Shown in pieces: positions 19,508 through 33,440 of a DNA stretch of 64,000 nt. Under the pieces are notes generated by a model, which saw only the letters and a program-made list of their open reading frames with translations, was not told where the DNA came from and ran no database searches. The stretch comes from Hirsutella rhossiliensis (taxonomy: Eukaryota; Ascomycota; Sordariomycetes; Hypocreales; Ophiocordycipitaceae). Within the stretch, counting starts at the first letter, position 1, and every line of letters begins with the position of its first letter. Location of the stretch: assembly GCF_020360975.1 (NCBI RefSeq), contig NW_025408667.1, positions 8,060,001 through 8,124,000 on the forward strand, read 5' to 3'. Position numbers and translations under genes: made by a program.

Positions 19508-20877
19508 TATCGCGAAGCGTAGCTTAATTTTATAGTTCTTAGAGATATCCCTTAGTAAGAGGGACCTAGGAAGCTAAAAAACCGGTTTAGAAGAAGGAGC
19601 TAAAAAGAGGTATAAAGAGGAGGGTAGGGGTATAAGGGGAAGCAGAAGTAGCGATAGCTTCTTATAGAGGTAGCAAGAGATAAGATAGATATGCCGGCAA
19701 CGGCTAGAATAGAAGGGAAAAACCGGTAAAAAGCTCGGTAGTTAAGAGGATATTAGTAGCTTCTTTAAATAGGATCTTCTTTATTAATTAAGATATTAAA
19801 CGGGTATAAAGAGGGGCGTTAGATAAAGGAAAGAAGGATAATTAAGTTAATATAATAATTACTCCCTTACTATAACTACTACTCCTATAAGAATTAAATA
19901 TCTTTGCTTTACTTATTTAACCCTTTACTTCCCCCTTTACCTTTATATATTTTATATATACTTCTTATATCTCTCTTTACTAGAGTTATAAGCCCGGGAG
20001 GAATAGAATTCCTATACCTTCTAGCTACTATAAAAGGCACCTTTCTTATATCCCTTATAGCCCTTCTTTTTACCCCTCTTACTAAAAAAGCCGATTTTTA
20101 ATTAACTTTTCTACCCCCTCTTCTATAACTATATTAAAAAGCGATTCCTCTACTATCCCTATAGTCTATAGGATAATTCTTATAGAGCCTTAAGATTAAG
20201 ATAAGTAGGTAACGGAGCTATAGGCTTATATAGATAAAACTATCTATAATTTAGTCTTCTCTAATAAGTAGGACCCTCTTAATATAACGGCCGGTATTAT
20301 TCCTAAGGGATAAACCTATTAAGGGGTTTATATTAGCAGATATAATAGGGCGTGGTCTAAGGAATAATAAGTATATTACGTTAGTAATAAGTCGGAGGTT
20401 ATAGACCGTAGACTATAACTAGGTAATTAAGTAATCGGAATTAAAGATAAGATCGTAATAGAGATCGTAATAATTATAATATATTAAAAGCTATCGAGCT
20501 ATCTATCTAAAGGAGTGTTCCGTTCCTTCCTTATATATCTTAAGAGCTTCCCTAGATCGCCGAGAGCTCTAGGTGATCCCGTCGCTTAGGAGCGCTAGAG
20601 CGCTAGAGCGATCCTACGATCCTAGCCGTAGAGCGTTAGAGCGCTAGAGTAACCCGTCGCTCTTAAACTTAATTGGCCTATCGGTCCGTCTAATATTCCT
20701 TGCTCCCTACGTTACGTGTCCTCGTAATATATGCTAGTCCCCGCGGTTCGCTGGACCGTGGTCGTAATACTTAAGCCCTCTCTTCGTCCTAGGGCAACGG
20801 AATTTATAGAGGGAGCTTCCCTCTTCTCCGAGCTAACCTCTATATAGTAGAGAGCTTTTTCTACTACCTTAGGTAAC
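19508..20877 (+). mobile_element. 5' part of a Copia-2 element (LTR-A, primer site, gag start)
   Basis: LTR-A at 19508-19984 is followed by the primer-binding site GTTATAAGCCCGGGAGG (19985-20001) and the start of gag. The sequence parallels 38418-39300. It is interrupted by a solo Gypsy-D LTR at 20283-20769, and it stops at 20877 where a Copia-1 LTR begins. Its downstream part is absent from the window. Confidence 0.82.
20283..20769 (+). mobile_element. Solo LTR of a Gypsy-D subfamily, CTTAA duplication
   Basis: 487 bp starting TATAACGGCCGG and ending GGTCGTAATA, flanked by CTTAA at 20278-20282 and 20770-20774. Its ends match the Gypsy-D LTRs (40173 and 53774), but the central part is different and contains tandem AGAGCGCTAGAGCG units, so it is a sister subfamily. 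The undisrupted gag target is seen at about 39205 (CCCTCTTAAGCCCCC). Confidence 0.87.
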
Positions 20878-21163
20878 TATTAAGGAGAGTAGGTATAAGA
20901 GGCTATAGTTATGCTTAGTAGACTTAATAGTTATATATAAGGAAGCCTACCTAACTAATATAACTCCCTTAGCCTTAGGATATTATATAGGCTTAACTTA
21001 GGTATAGGAATATCTTAATACCCTCTTTTAGCTAGCTATATATAGTTACTATACCTATATAAGCCCCTCCCTTATCTGAATAGATAGACTAAGATATATA
21101 TTACTAAATTTACCTTTCTATACCCCTATTTCTTTTACTATACTCTTAAGCCCCTACTTAAGA
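20878..21163 (+). repeat. Copia-1 5' LTR, copy 2
   Basis: 286 bp, starting TATTAAGGAGAGTAGG and ending TTAAGA, followed by GTTATAAGCCCGG. Fully RIPed at both ends, unlike copy 1. Confidence 0.87.
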
Positions 21164-21749
21164 GTTATAAGCCCGGCCTATATAGCTAGATTATCTTTTG
21201 CCCGCTAATATTACCTTTAAAGCTATTTATAAGCTATTAACGCCGTTATAACGCTTAAATTATAGTATTAAGGCAAGGAACTTAGCTATACTAAGGGGCA
21301 CTACTAGAAATATACGAATTATATAAATTACGTATCCCTTAAAAAAGGATATTACTTATTAAGCTAGAACCCTTAATTTTCCTAAGATAACGTTAAAGGA
21401 AGTAAGAGGGGATAATTATATTATAAGACTAAAGGAAAGCCTCGATTAGACCCTATAGATTAGGGGGATTAAATTATAGGCCTAGACTTATAAGATTTAG
21501 GAATATACTAACCTAAACGGAATAAAGGAGCTTAAATAGCCCTAATAGCTAGACTAAGAGCAATTTATTATTAACCTTAGAAAGAGACTATCTTAACGAG
21601 AAGATAAAACTAAGGCTACGTTCCTAGCAAGGTAAATAGGCTATAATAAATAATACTAGGATATAAAGGACTCCTTTTATAACTTCGAGAAAAGGTTCTA
21701 GCTATAATTCGATCGCTATAAGGTCTAGTAGAAAGCCCTAATTATACTT

Positions 21750-22129
21750 TAACGGGTAAGATCGCACCCCTATAGATATTAGCCTATTAGGGGGGGGGGA
21801 TAAGACCCCTAGCACTCCCCTTCTAACTTGCTTCTAAGTATACTTAAAGGCGTTATAAAGACCTCGATTATCTAATTAAGTATCTTCTTTAATTATAGTT
21901 AATTTAAATTTTTATTTTTCCCTTTTAAAGTAAAGGCCGCTAGTTACGCGACTCTAGTAGAGACGAAGAGGCATAAAGTAAAGAAATCTCTAAGACTTAT
22001 ATCTATAACCTAAGGCCCTTAGAGCTATATATAGGACCGATAATTAGATAATTGCGTAGTTAATTAGTCTACTAATCCTTAGCTACGTACTATACGCGCT
22101 TTAGGTATATGCCCTTATCCCCGTTAAAA
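21750..22129 (+). repeat. Gypsy-C 5' LTR
   Basis: Paired with 33938-34320. Length differences come mainly from the poly-G run. Confidence 0.85.
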
Positions 22130-22199
22130 CTAGTCTCTAGAGCGTAAACTCGTTATTCCGTTCTATTTATACGGCGACAAGTAGCTTTACGAAGCCGAA

Positions 22200-25100
22200 A
22201 ATACTTAGAGGACGACGGTACTATTTAGAAAAAATATAATCTAGGGATTTAATAATTAAAGTAGTAACTACCTTAATAGCTAGAGTTAGGGACCTAATAA
22301 GATAATAGACTTACTAGGAAATAAATAATTAAATAATACCTTTGCTAGTAGTAAAGGAAAAGCAATAAGCTAATACTAAAAAACCCCGAGCTCCTATTAT
22401 TAACCCTATAACCCTTAATACTAGCGACTTAGTTAAGAAACCACGATCCTTATATAATACTTTAAAAGATATAAATAACGATAATAGCGTAATCTAGACT
22501 ATTCTAGAACCCTACTAAGACCTCTTACTTATATATATACTAATAATACTAATATAGGTACTAATAAGGGATACTTTAATAACCTTAACCTTAGCTCTCC
22601 TCTACGCGGTAGCTTATAGAGAACGCCTACCTCCCGCTAATAGATAAGAAAGTAAGTAATAAGATAGTTATAATAAGATATCCTTTAACTCCGAAAACTC
22701 TAACTCTAAATTTCGTAACCTTATAATCTATAAGCATACTATATCTAGAAACGCTAACCGTTAAGAAGGATTATTTAATCTTACTACTAGCGATATAAAG
22801 AAAATTAAGGTAGATATTAATAAGATTGCTAATAGACTTAGAGATATACTTACTAGAAGCTAAGATAACCTTATAGGAAGACTCCGCTAACTATAACTCT
22901 TACTTATTAGTAAATTTAATAATAAAAACGTAACTAAATTCCTTAAGAAGTTCGAATAAGAGATACGCGTTAACTATATCTATAACGAGGATAAAATAAA
23001 CTAGCTCGAAGTCTATATCTCCTCTATATAAGCCCCTACTATTAAAATTCTTATAGATAGGCTTACTTAGGAAGAAGCGAAGAAGAGACTCCTTTAATAC
23101 TACTATATATATAATATTAAATAACTAGAAACTACTAACGACTACTTAAACTATTATAATATTAAAAAGCCTAAGACTATTATAGAAGTTATAGAATAGC
23201 TTAGTCTTTACTTATACCTATAGTATAAGGTATAACCTAACGGCTAGGAAGAATCTATAGTCTAGTTATACTTTATCTACTATATAATACTAAGGGAGCT
23301 TATTATTAACGTTATAAAGAGAAATAGGAAGATATCTAAAGTTATCTTAAAACTCCTATATAAAAGCCTTATCTATATAATTAATAACTACTTAGCACCT
23401 TGCTAGGACGTTAAGCGACGAGATATAGTATCTAAAGTCTATAATTAAAAGCTTAAGAACCTAAAGAAAGACTAGCTCTTCGGGGAAATTAATAAAGTAA
23501 TAGAGGAAGCCGAATTTAATAAGGGCAAAGAAAAACTTCCTAAAGAGTTAAAGAAAATAGATAAGAAACCTAGATAGCCTATAAAGAAGATCTTAGACCT
23601 AATAAAAGCCTTTAAAGATATAAAGATTAACCTTACTCGCTAGTAAGAGTAGATATTTAAATAGCTTAATAGGGAATAAAGACGCGTTAGTAGTAAAGGC
23701 TACTCTTTAAGTTATAGATAAGGAGGTAGCGTAAATACTATCGGATTTTACTACCTATCTAATTAATATATATAGTTTTAGGTTAATACTTTTAACTAGC
23801 CTAGGAGATACTTCTATTATAGTAAAGAAGGATACTACCTTAAGAAGTACGAGGTATACTCTTAAGACTATAAGATTAGATTTATAATATATAAAGTAGT
23901 AAATAGGACTCTTTACCTTAGAAGAAAAGATAATAAAAGCGTAATTCCCTTAGTACTTACTAATAGGTTTTCTTAAATAAGTATATATATTTAAAGGCTT
24001 ATTATATACTAAGTAGATATATAGCTAGACTCCTTTATATTACTACTTATAAAATAGGTTAAAGTTATAGTTATACTATCTTACCTAAATTAAGCTACTA
24101 GTAAAAGAGAATCCGGTTTCTTAGACTAGTTCTAAAGATATAGAAGCCTATATAAGTAGAAGCTAAGGAATCTAAAAGTAAGCGATATAAGAAAAAAGGT
24201 AGGAAGGATATTAGTTATTATAATTATAGATAACTTATAATAAAGCGATATATATAATTAGATAATTTATATAACTACGATAGGGATTAATGCCTATAAG
24301 GGGAAAAGATAAAGAGTTAAAGAAGATATAGAGGAAATCGAGATAATAAGAATAGTAAAAACTAGCCTAAAGATTATCCCTATATACTATAGATATAGAG
24401 TAGATCTAGATAAGAAGTTCGATAGACTTATAGATAAAATCGTCGGAGAAATTATATATAAAAGAATCCCGATCCCTTTAAATTACCTAATTAACTTTAT
24501 TCCCTAACTAAGCGAGAGACTTAGTACGAGATACGTAGATATAGCCTAAGGTATAGAAAACACTAAATTCTAGACCTTAGAAAAAGTAAAGAGTAATATA
24601 AGACCTTATAGAGCTACGATAACGGTTATAAAAGTAGCTAAAGATAATATAGAGAGTAGTTTACTCCTCCTCGAATATTTATAAGGAAAACTCGCGGTAG
24701 CTTTAGTATAAGTTAAAGAATAAGATAAAGAATACTAGGTTAAACCGATTAAGCTTACTTACCCTACTTATAAAGAATCGGATTATAAGTGCCTTAAAGC
24801 CTAATAAGTACTAAAGGAAGTTAGGTTTATAACTAATATAATTAGCGTAATATAACTAGCCTAAAGACTATTTAATTAATAAACTCTAGAGGTAATAAGA
24901 CTAAAGAAAGACGAATTTATTATATAAAAAGTAGTACTCTTAATAAGATACTAAGAGAAAACTTTAAAGGACCTTATAACGATTCCTATAATATATATAA
25001 ATATAGTCCTTATACCTTTCCGCTCGCTTAAGTATATATAAGACCTACCCTATATTTAAGTATAGCTTAGTAGCTAGAAAGCTAAAGTTCTAAGCGCCTT

Positions 25101-28100
25101 AATCGATACTAGGTCTAAAGGAAACCTTATTACTAAAAGATATATAAACGTATATAAGCTTAAAATCCTATTAATAAGAGTATTAATAACGGCGTATACT
25201 AGGTCCCTTATAGATATAGTTAGGGAGGTAGAGACTAATCTCTATCTAGGCACGGCCTAGATACTAATCTATTTTTATATTATGCTAGACGGAGTCTTAG
25301 TCCCCTTTATCCTAGGCATACTATTTATTAAAGCCGCGCGTATATTATTTAATTATTCCCTAAGGAACGGCGATATATAGGTTAAATATTAGATTAGCAC
25401 TATCTAGGTAGTTACGCTAGCGGTAGGAGCTATTAGATAGGAGCTTCCGGGCGAGGTCGATATAGTAAAATCCTTTTAGACTACGACCTTAATAGTTAAT
25501 AAAGACGTATATAAAAGACTAAAGCTCGAGGAGACTATATAAAAAATAGCTACCTAGCTCCTAAGAAAAAGTTTTTAGGCTTTAGTAATAAAAGTTAAAG
25601 AAGATAACCTAAGAGCTACTTAATAATTACGGAGAGAACCCCTTATAGACACCCTAATAGCCGAGATTCTCTTACTAGGAAGTAAGATCCTTAGTTATAG
25701 AAGGGGCGCTAACTAAGTCCCTAACCTAGCCTACGCTAGCGTAAACGAGCCCTTAATAGTACTAGTATAATAGTAATTAATTATAGATAAAGGAGATAAG
25801 GCGATCCTAGCTATTAAATCTAAGATAGTAAAAGAGATTATTAAAGTTATAGTTATAGAGGCTATAGGAGAATTTAAGAAAAATATTATTAGAGCTAGAA
25901 AGAAGTTTAGAAAGATCTAAAAGGTTAAAGTTAAGATAGGGAGGAAACGACCTATTAGATTATATAATCTAAGAGTTAATACTCTCTTTAAAAGAAAAGT
26001 AGATAAGATTAACCCTATTAACGATGCTTTATTAAACGGCTCGACGCTAAAAGGGGACCTTAACTAAAAGAAGACTAAATAGAATACCGTTAAAGATAAG
26101 ATATAGCCTAGACCCTACCTAGAATACTTAATAGGAAAATTCTTAAGTATATAGAAAGGAAAGCGGCTAATATAAAAAAGACTTAAAGTAATTTATAAAT
26201 AATTTAAGGGCTTTCTTATAAAGGTAGAAATCCGGATCTTTAATAGTATTCTATTTAATAAAGAAGTAGCGTTATCTTAGGACTTTATAGAAAGAAGTAA
26301 AGTCGACCTAGCTATAGCCCCCCTATAGGTTATTAGGATAATAGAATATAAGGCGTAGTAAGTAGCTTTAATCTTAATCTTAAAAGTAATAGAGTAGAAA
26401 GTTATTAATATCCTTAAAATTAAACTAGAAATAGGAGTCCTTAAAAAAGGGCACGGGCCTTATAGGAACCCTTTTTTTTAGTAGTAAAGAAAGATAGAGG
26501 ACTACGCCTAATTAATTCCGCTATATATATAAATACCGTTATTATAAGAGATATAAACCTACCGCTAAATATAGATAAGTTTAGCGACTACTTCTCGATA
26601 TATAAGACCTTTTCCCTCCTAGACCTTTTTTTAGGCTATAATTAGATCCCTCTTAATATTAGAAGCTATAACTTAATAATATTCGCGATACCTATTAGCC
26701 TCTTATATATATATATACTCCCTTAAGGGGCTACGAACTTAGTCGGCTAATTTATAAGGATAATATAAAGAATCCTATAAGACCTTATACTAAATATCTA
26801 TAGGAATTTCCTCGATAATATAGGTATTAAGGGGCCCGATATAACGTATAATAATAAAGAGGTAGCGCTAAGAGTAAGGAGATTTATCTTTAAATACCTT
26901 ATTAACCTCGATAAAGTCCTAGTTAATATTAAACTCTCTAGTTATATAATTATAGGGGCTATATCGAAATTCTACTAGTAAGTAACTAAAGTTATTAATT
27001 ATATCTATAGAATAAATAGAAGGTGCCCTATAGAAGCTAAAGTTATTAAAATTAAGGAATAGATAAGATACCTTAATATAATATATATTAGAGCTTTCCT
27101 TAGTATCGTAGGATACTATTAAATTTAAATTAAATAGTTCGCTATCTTAGTAAAACCCCTTATAGACCTATTAAAAAAAGAAGTCTATTAGGAATAGGGA
27201 GACAAATAAGTAAAAGCAATAGCTACCCTTAAGGAAGCTATTATTAATCTAGTCTTTCTAATATCCCTTAACGTCGGCCTAGGAAGAGGAGATATTATTT
27301 TAATATATAATACTAGTCTGCTCGGCTAGGGGGTAGTCCTAATATAAATCGTCGATAGAAAGAGGCGCCCTATAAGGTTCGAAAGTAAAACGTAGTTACT
27401 AGTAAAAACTAAATACAATGCGATAAAGAGGGAGTATAGGGCTATATTAAGTGCGCTTAAGAGACTAAGAATATACCTATATAGCGTATATTTTATCCTA
27501 GAAACTAACGTATAGGTCTTAGTTAATTAACTAAAAGGTGCCCTTAAAGACGTCCTTAGAGCTATAATAACTCGCTAAATAAGCTATATTTTCCTCTTTA
27601 ACTTTACTATACGATACGTTAAAGGTAAGAAGAATAGTATAGCCGATAGACTTTTAAGAAAGCCTAAAGGACCTTCTAATATATTAGATAGGGAAATAAA
27701 AGGCGATATTAAAGAATTTATAGACTTCTACTTAAACGTAGTATAAGGGACTAAGCTATAAGGGGACTACTTAAAGGAATCGAGGATAATTATAGACTTC
27801 CTTTAAACGTTAAAACGGCTAAAGGGCCTTTTTAAATAAGACTATAGGAAGCTACGTCTAAAGAGTCTAAATTTCTACGTTAAAGATTAGAAGCTTTAGT
27901 AACTCCCTAGGAAGGAAGAAAGGGGACCTATACTAGTTATAAACGACCTAAAAGAATAGAAAAGGATTATCGTAAAGTACTACGCGTAAATAAGATATAA
28001 AGGACAATAAGTTATATATACGTTCGTAAAGAATAGGTATTAATAGGCTAGCCTTTAAAATAATATTTATAGCGTAATCTCTTCCTATAAAGAATACTAA

Positions 28101-29430
28101 TACTTTACGACTAAGAGACCCTAGGAAGTTATAACCGCGACCGCGCCTAGCTACCCTATAAGTAAGATTTACTTTAATAGCTAGTATATACTATCTAATT
28201 ATAGGTATTTATACTTTATAGAAGCACGAGACGACCTTACTAAATAAGTAAAAGTAACCCTAGTTAAGGAAATTACTATAGGAGCTATAACTAAATTTAT
28301 ACTCTTTATTATTTATAGGTATAGCGTAATACTATATACTATAATCGATAGAGGGCCTAAAATAAAGAAAGACTTTAAGTATATCCTAAAGGATATAAGC
28401 GTTAAAGTTATCTAAACTTTAGTATATAATCTAAAAGTAAATATAGTAGTAAAATAAGGGTATTAAAGGTTAATAATAGTACTTATAAAAATAGTAAAGA
28501 AAAAGGGTAAGTAAATTAGATACCTTGACTAAGTAATCCTTATAGACCGAATAGTAGTTAAAGAGTCTTATAGAATATTAGCTTTCTACTTACTATATAG
28601 ATAAGAACCGGTACTACCTCTTAAGGTAGAATACCTAACTTAGCGACTAATTAACTAAGATAAAGTAAAGATAAGAGAAGAATTATTTAAAGTATAAGTA
28701 TAAGTTTTAAAAAGGAAAGAAAAAGATATAAAAGAAGCTAAGAAAAGAGTAATAAGATATTAAAATCGATTAATAAAGAGGACGGATAAAGCTAATAAGT
28801 ATATAATAAGGAAAGAAAGCCTATAACCTAGAGACCTTATCTTACTATTTAACGTAAGACGATTAAATAATCTAGGGAGGTAAGCTAAGTATTAGATAAG
28901 GTAGAACGGTCCCTTTTAAGTAATATCGCGCTTAGAGTAGTCTAGGGCGTATAGGATTAAGACTTTAAATAAAATTATACTTAATAAGATAATCCTAGGA
29001 GAGTATCTAAAGAAGTTTAAAAAGGATAAGGAAGGTTAGTAGTGCTTTACTAAGGACGATTAGTTGCTTTAAGATAAGATTACTCTTAATAAAAGGAGGA
29101 AGGAAGAAATAATAGATAAAGTAGATAATTTACTACTCTTACTAAGTAGAGAAGCCTTAGATTAAATAGTACTATAGTCGCAACGACTCCTTAACGAACC
29201 TTAGAAGGATTAAAGCTAGGAAGAGGAAGAAGAGCGACTATAGATACCTAAGAAAGGCCTAAGGTATATAATCGAGGTTTAGCTACTATAACTTAGTAAA
29301 GTAAAAAAGGATCTTTATATAGGAGCCCTAAAAACGCTAATTTAATAAGAAAAGGAGGAGGTAAAAAGGAGCTAGGGAGGAAAAGGCGGTAAAGATAAAA
29401 ATCTATAACTATTATAAAAAGTACGCTAGA
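22200..29430 (+). pseudogene. Gypsy-C gag-pol, destroyed by RIP
   Basis: Reading TAA/TAG as Gln/Trp restores a recognisable Ty3/Gypsy polyprotein. Around 26500-26900 the RT reads LINSAIYI... then LPQGATNLVGQFIR and NFLDNIGIKGPDITYNNKEV, the family's FxDDIGVKGP region with one Asp changed. Around 27280-27500 an RNase H-like segment follows (KYNAIKREYRALLSALKRLR-like). Around 28290-28460 the integrase core reads RYSVILYTIIDRGPK, followed by a conserved GPR-type C-terminal region to about 28900. Every frame is closed many times. Confidence 0.75.
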
Positions 29431-31380
29431 ACCTAACTAGTAACTAAGGCACCGTCTAACTATCTAATTAAAGGACGACTATAGTAGCCGAGATATTTAT
29501 AAGCGCTTTACCTACTACCTTACCGTTTTAAATTTTCTACTTAAAGCTCCCTAAGTAGATAAAAATAATATTTCCTACCCTTCCTTAATAATAACTTACC
29601 CTTTACTACCTTAAAGAAGATAAATAAAGATATAATTAAATAATAAAGTAAGAAAATAAATATTCTTACTACTTACCTCCCTTAAAAATAGGATTTTTTA
29701 CTTTATAGATAGGGACGTCTATTCTTTATTATAGAAGGGGAGACCCGCTATAGCGAAAATAAACGCGCCTATAAGATAAATTTTAATATATTTTCGACTT
29801 ACTAAATTAAACGCGTATAACCTTAAGAGAAAAACTTTTACCGCTAAAGATAGTAACTAGATAAGGCTACCTACTCTTAGTAAACCTACTATAAACTACT
29901 ATAAAGCGAACTTAAAAACTATCTAATTATTACTTAAGAGAGAGCGCGTTAAACCTATATAATCTCTTTTTAGGTAAAATAGGTATAAGGTTAATTTCCT
30001 CCCCTTCCTTTAAATCCTTAGTAGGACTAAAGGGATTAAGGATATTATAAAGAAGATAAGGGGCGGTCTCGTTACTAATATACTTATCGTAAAATTTATT
30101 AGTCTCGAGGTCGGTATAGAAATTATAACCGTATATATAGTTAGCGAATCTATTAGGGTCGTAAGCAGCCCTACGGTATCTAGGGAAGTGCCGCTATTTA
30201 TAAACGGGCGCTTTAGTTAAATCCTAGATATAGTTAGTATAAAAACCGCTAGTAGTGCCTAGAAAAGAGATATACTTATAAAAAGGAAATATAATATACT
30301 TATAAGCGGAAGTTATAGTTATTTAATAAGTTTAAATATACCCTTAATAAAGGCGAGGATTACGAGTTCTATATAAAGTAATTAGGACTACTTAAGAGTA
30401 TTCTTACCGCCTTAAACTAAGCTAAGAAAAGAAGTATCTACGTAGATAAGCGATTTTTATAGGGATATAGGTTATTAGCTAACGTCTATAATAAAGGGTA
30501 TAAAAGACGATTTAATTATACTAACCTAGCGTGCTCTCGAGAAAGTAAGAGAGAAGAGAGCGACCGTACGCTTTAATCCTAATAATATTAAGAGCTTTTA
30601 ATAGGATCTATAACTAAAAGGCAATTTCTATATAAATTAAAAACCCTTAGTAACTAATATTATTTCTATTATAGACCTAGGTCTTAAAGTAACTATAGAT
30701 CTATAAAAGAAGATAGTTAGAATAAGCTAAGTAAGATTAAATAAGTTAAATAGTCGTTACTTAAAAGTACTTTATATAAAGAGGAAAGACCTTAGTACGA
30801 TAATTCTAAGTAAGAAGAGTAGTAGTAATAAGGGAAGGTTATAGAAGAGTAGTTAAAGAGAGGTTAATAATATTTAGTAGCTCTTTAGTTTTAAGTTTAG
30901 CGGTCTTATAAGATATAATAAGGAAGAAGAGGTAGTTATAAAAGGAGAAGATAAGAGGTAGCGGTCTAGAGAAATAAAGAAGATAGAGGAGAGAAGAGAA
31001 AGAAGAGGAATAAAAAGAGTAAAGAGGAAAAGAAAAGGGCGGAGATTAGATAGCTTACTAATTAATAACTAGTAAAAGAAGCTATTTAGGCGTAACCCCT
31101 AAATATACCTAAGACCTTACCGCTATAAACGCTAGCTAAAGTAACTAATAACCGCGCGCTTTAATAACTATTTATTCCTCTCGCTATACCCTCCTTCTTC
31201 CTTCCTTCTTCTTCCTTTTATATATATATATATATATATATACGTACTTCCTTACTTATAACGATCCCTTTACTAATATAACTCTTATATATATATATAA
31301 TACTTAGCCTCTTAGCGTTATAACTTAGAACTACTTACCTTAACTATTTAATCTTATCTTCTCCCTTTCTTTTACTTACT
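29431..31380 (+). other. RIPed region downstream of Gypsy-C pol
   Basis: About 2 kb between the end of pol and an additional coding frame. Residual codon periodicity is present in patches, including a charged, Glu/Arg/Lys-rich stretch near 30900-31070. No family was recognised and no internal LTR pair was seen. A (TA)n run lies at 31218-31242. Confidence 0.4.
31218..31242 (+). repeat. (TA)n microsatellite
   Basis: An uninterrupted TA dinucleotide run of about 25 bp inside the RIPed region. Confidence 0.85.
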
Positions 31381-31384
31381 CTAC

Positions 31385-33440
31385 CCTTTCCTAAGATATA
31401 GCGGCGAACCTAAATAGTATCCTAGGCCTAGCTATAGACCTCCTTAAGAATGCCGCTATCTTCTTTAGCGTACTACTATTTAAGAGTAAGAGCTCTATTT
31501 TACCTACTTACTACGGCGAAGTTAAAGTAGAAGGCGGCGAAGGGCGCTTTTACGCTAAAGATAAGGAAAAATTTATAGACTAAGACCGATAAGACGTTTA
31601 TAGGTAGAAGTAACCTCCTTAATATATCTATAGAGATCGTTAGCACCTAATACTAACGGGCCCTATTAAGCGGCGGGATATTACCCTTAAAGACGCTTAG
31701 ATAATATATAAGGGCGTTAAAAAGATAAACGGATTTACTAGGAATAAGGCCCGCTAAGAAGAGTATATCGTCGATATATATAACTTTCTTCGTAGAGCTA
31801 TTAATAAACGATAGGCTATAAGCTTTAGCCTTAGCGCGATAATTAAGATCTTAATAAGAGGTATCGAGAACGTAGTATACCCCTTACCTTACCTACTATC
31901 GGTTTATACCGACTACTAAGGGGAACCTATCGAAGATATAGAAGATAGATATATAAAGTACTACGAATACTTAAACGATAAAGAGCATTTAATTAAGTTT
32001 ACCGCTCCTACCTTTAACCTTAGTCGCTTTATATATAAATAAAGGTATATAACTAGAGTTATTAACTTTTTAGTAGGACTAAATAAAGAGGGACTCTACT
32101 AAGGAGCATTCCTTTAAGACTATAGGGAAGGAAACTTAGTCGTTTTTAATACTTAGAAAGAGGGACGGTATACTAGACTCTATATATTCCTATAAGTATA
32201 GCGGTAGTTTCTTTATATCCTTTAAGTTCCTTATAACTTTACTTATACGCTAGTCCCTTATACTGCTTAGTAGGAAGGGTAGGAATATAGCTACTTAGCC
32301 TTAATAATAATCTAATACTAAGTTAAAGGTATAGTTAGGCTATGCCTTAAGATAATTAAGTAGCGATACTTAAAGGTTAAAGTAATTCTAAAGTAAAGGT
32401 ATAAGGTAATATAAAAAGCCCTATAAATAGATAAAATCTTATACTAAGACTAGTATTTCTTTAAGCTAGATAAAAGGATAAGTATAAAAGGCTATATTAA
32501 TAGGCTAATATATAAAATCTAAGCTATCGCAGCGAACGAGCTTAATTATATATAAGCGATATTATAGGGCGGTAAAGTTTCCTAGTAGTTTAATAGCGGG
32601 GTTAGACGACTATAAAGGATATTATTTAATTAAGGTCTAATAACCTTTAGTAGAGTCTTTCTTATAAGGATTCCTAGGAGCGAGCGGATTTACTAATATA
32701 ACTATATTATCTTAGGAAACTAGGAAGAATAAGACCTCTAGGAAGTCCTAGAGGTAGTTAACCTCCTAAATAGGCCTACTAGATAGAGACTACCGCTTTA
32801 AAGAGATATAAAACTAGCTTATATAGTAAGGAAAGTAAGAAAGGAGCTATCTACGCTAGCTACCCTTATAAAGTAACCTAACCCGATCGCTTAAGCTATA
32901 CGCGGTTTCTTTATAAAACTCCTCCTTAAAAAGACCCCTAACTATTTGATTACGCTAATAGGAATCGAGAATAGACCTAGTTTTTTATTACCTTAAGCGT
33001 TAACCGAATTAAGCTCTTTATTTAAACTAAGTAGCCTTTCCCTAAGTAACCTTAAGATAGGATCCCTACCTTAGAGCCTATAAAGGAGAGAGCTAAGCGC
33101 CCTTACTAGTCCTTTTATCTATATAGAAACGACGCCTTTATTCTCCCCCTTTAATATATAGCTAATTAGGCCTACTCCTCGCCTACTACTAACGACTCCT
33201 CTAAATATATAAAGGAGCAAAAGACTTATAACCGCACCCCCGCTAATAACCTAATAAGGAGCTAGTAGGGAAGAAAGGTAGATAGCCCGACTACTAACTC
33301 GCCCTAGGACTCCGAAATTACTAGGCGCTCGGTTAATTACCCTAAGGCTAAAGACTCTAGTAACGCCTATAGCACGCCCCGTTACTCCTTAGAAACAAAG
33401 TATAGTAATAGCCTCTCTAGCTATAGTCCCTATAAGGTTT
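31385..33440 (+). pseudogene. Additional RIPed ORF in Gypsy-C, unknown protein
   Basis: From about 31560 one phase, with TAA/TAG read as Gln/Trp, stays in frame for over 600 codons. It has protein-like composition (for example PPQYIYRDRQHLILTGPIKR, TAPTFNLSRFIYKQR, VINFLVGLNKEGLYQGAFLQ, DYREGNLVVF). It lies in the same orientation as pol and ends before the 3' LTR. I do not recognise the family. It has no transmembrane pattern typical of an env-like protein. It could be a captured host gene, an element-specific extra ORF, or part of a nested element whose ends I cannot see. Confidence 0.5.

Noticed and set aside
19904..20101. 65-codon Leu/Ile-rich frame that looks like membrane segments
   Set aside because: It crosses the LTR-A end, the primer site and the start of RIPed Copia-2 gag; the hydrophobic look is an effect of C-to-T change.
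20580..20650. CRISPR-like array of AGAGCGCTAGAGCG units
   Set aside because: Units are adjacent short tandem repeats without spacers, inside a solo LTR of a eukaryotic element.
31218..31242. Centromere or replication origin suggested by the very AT-rich block
   Set aside because: The AT richness is explained by RIP of identifiable retroelements; no satellite array seen.
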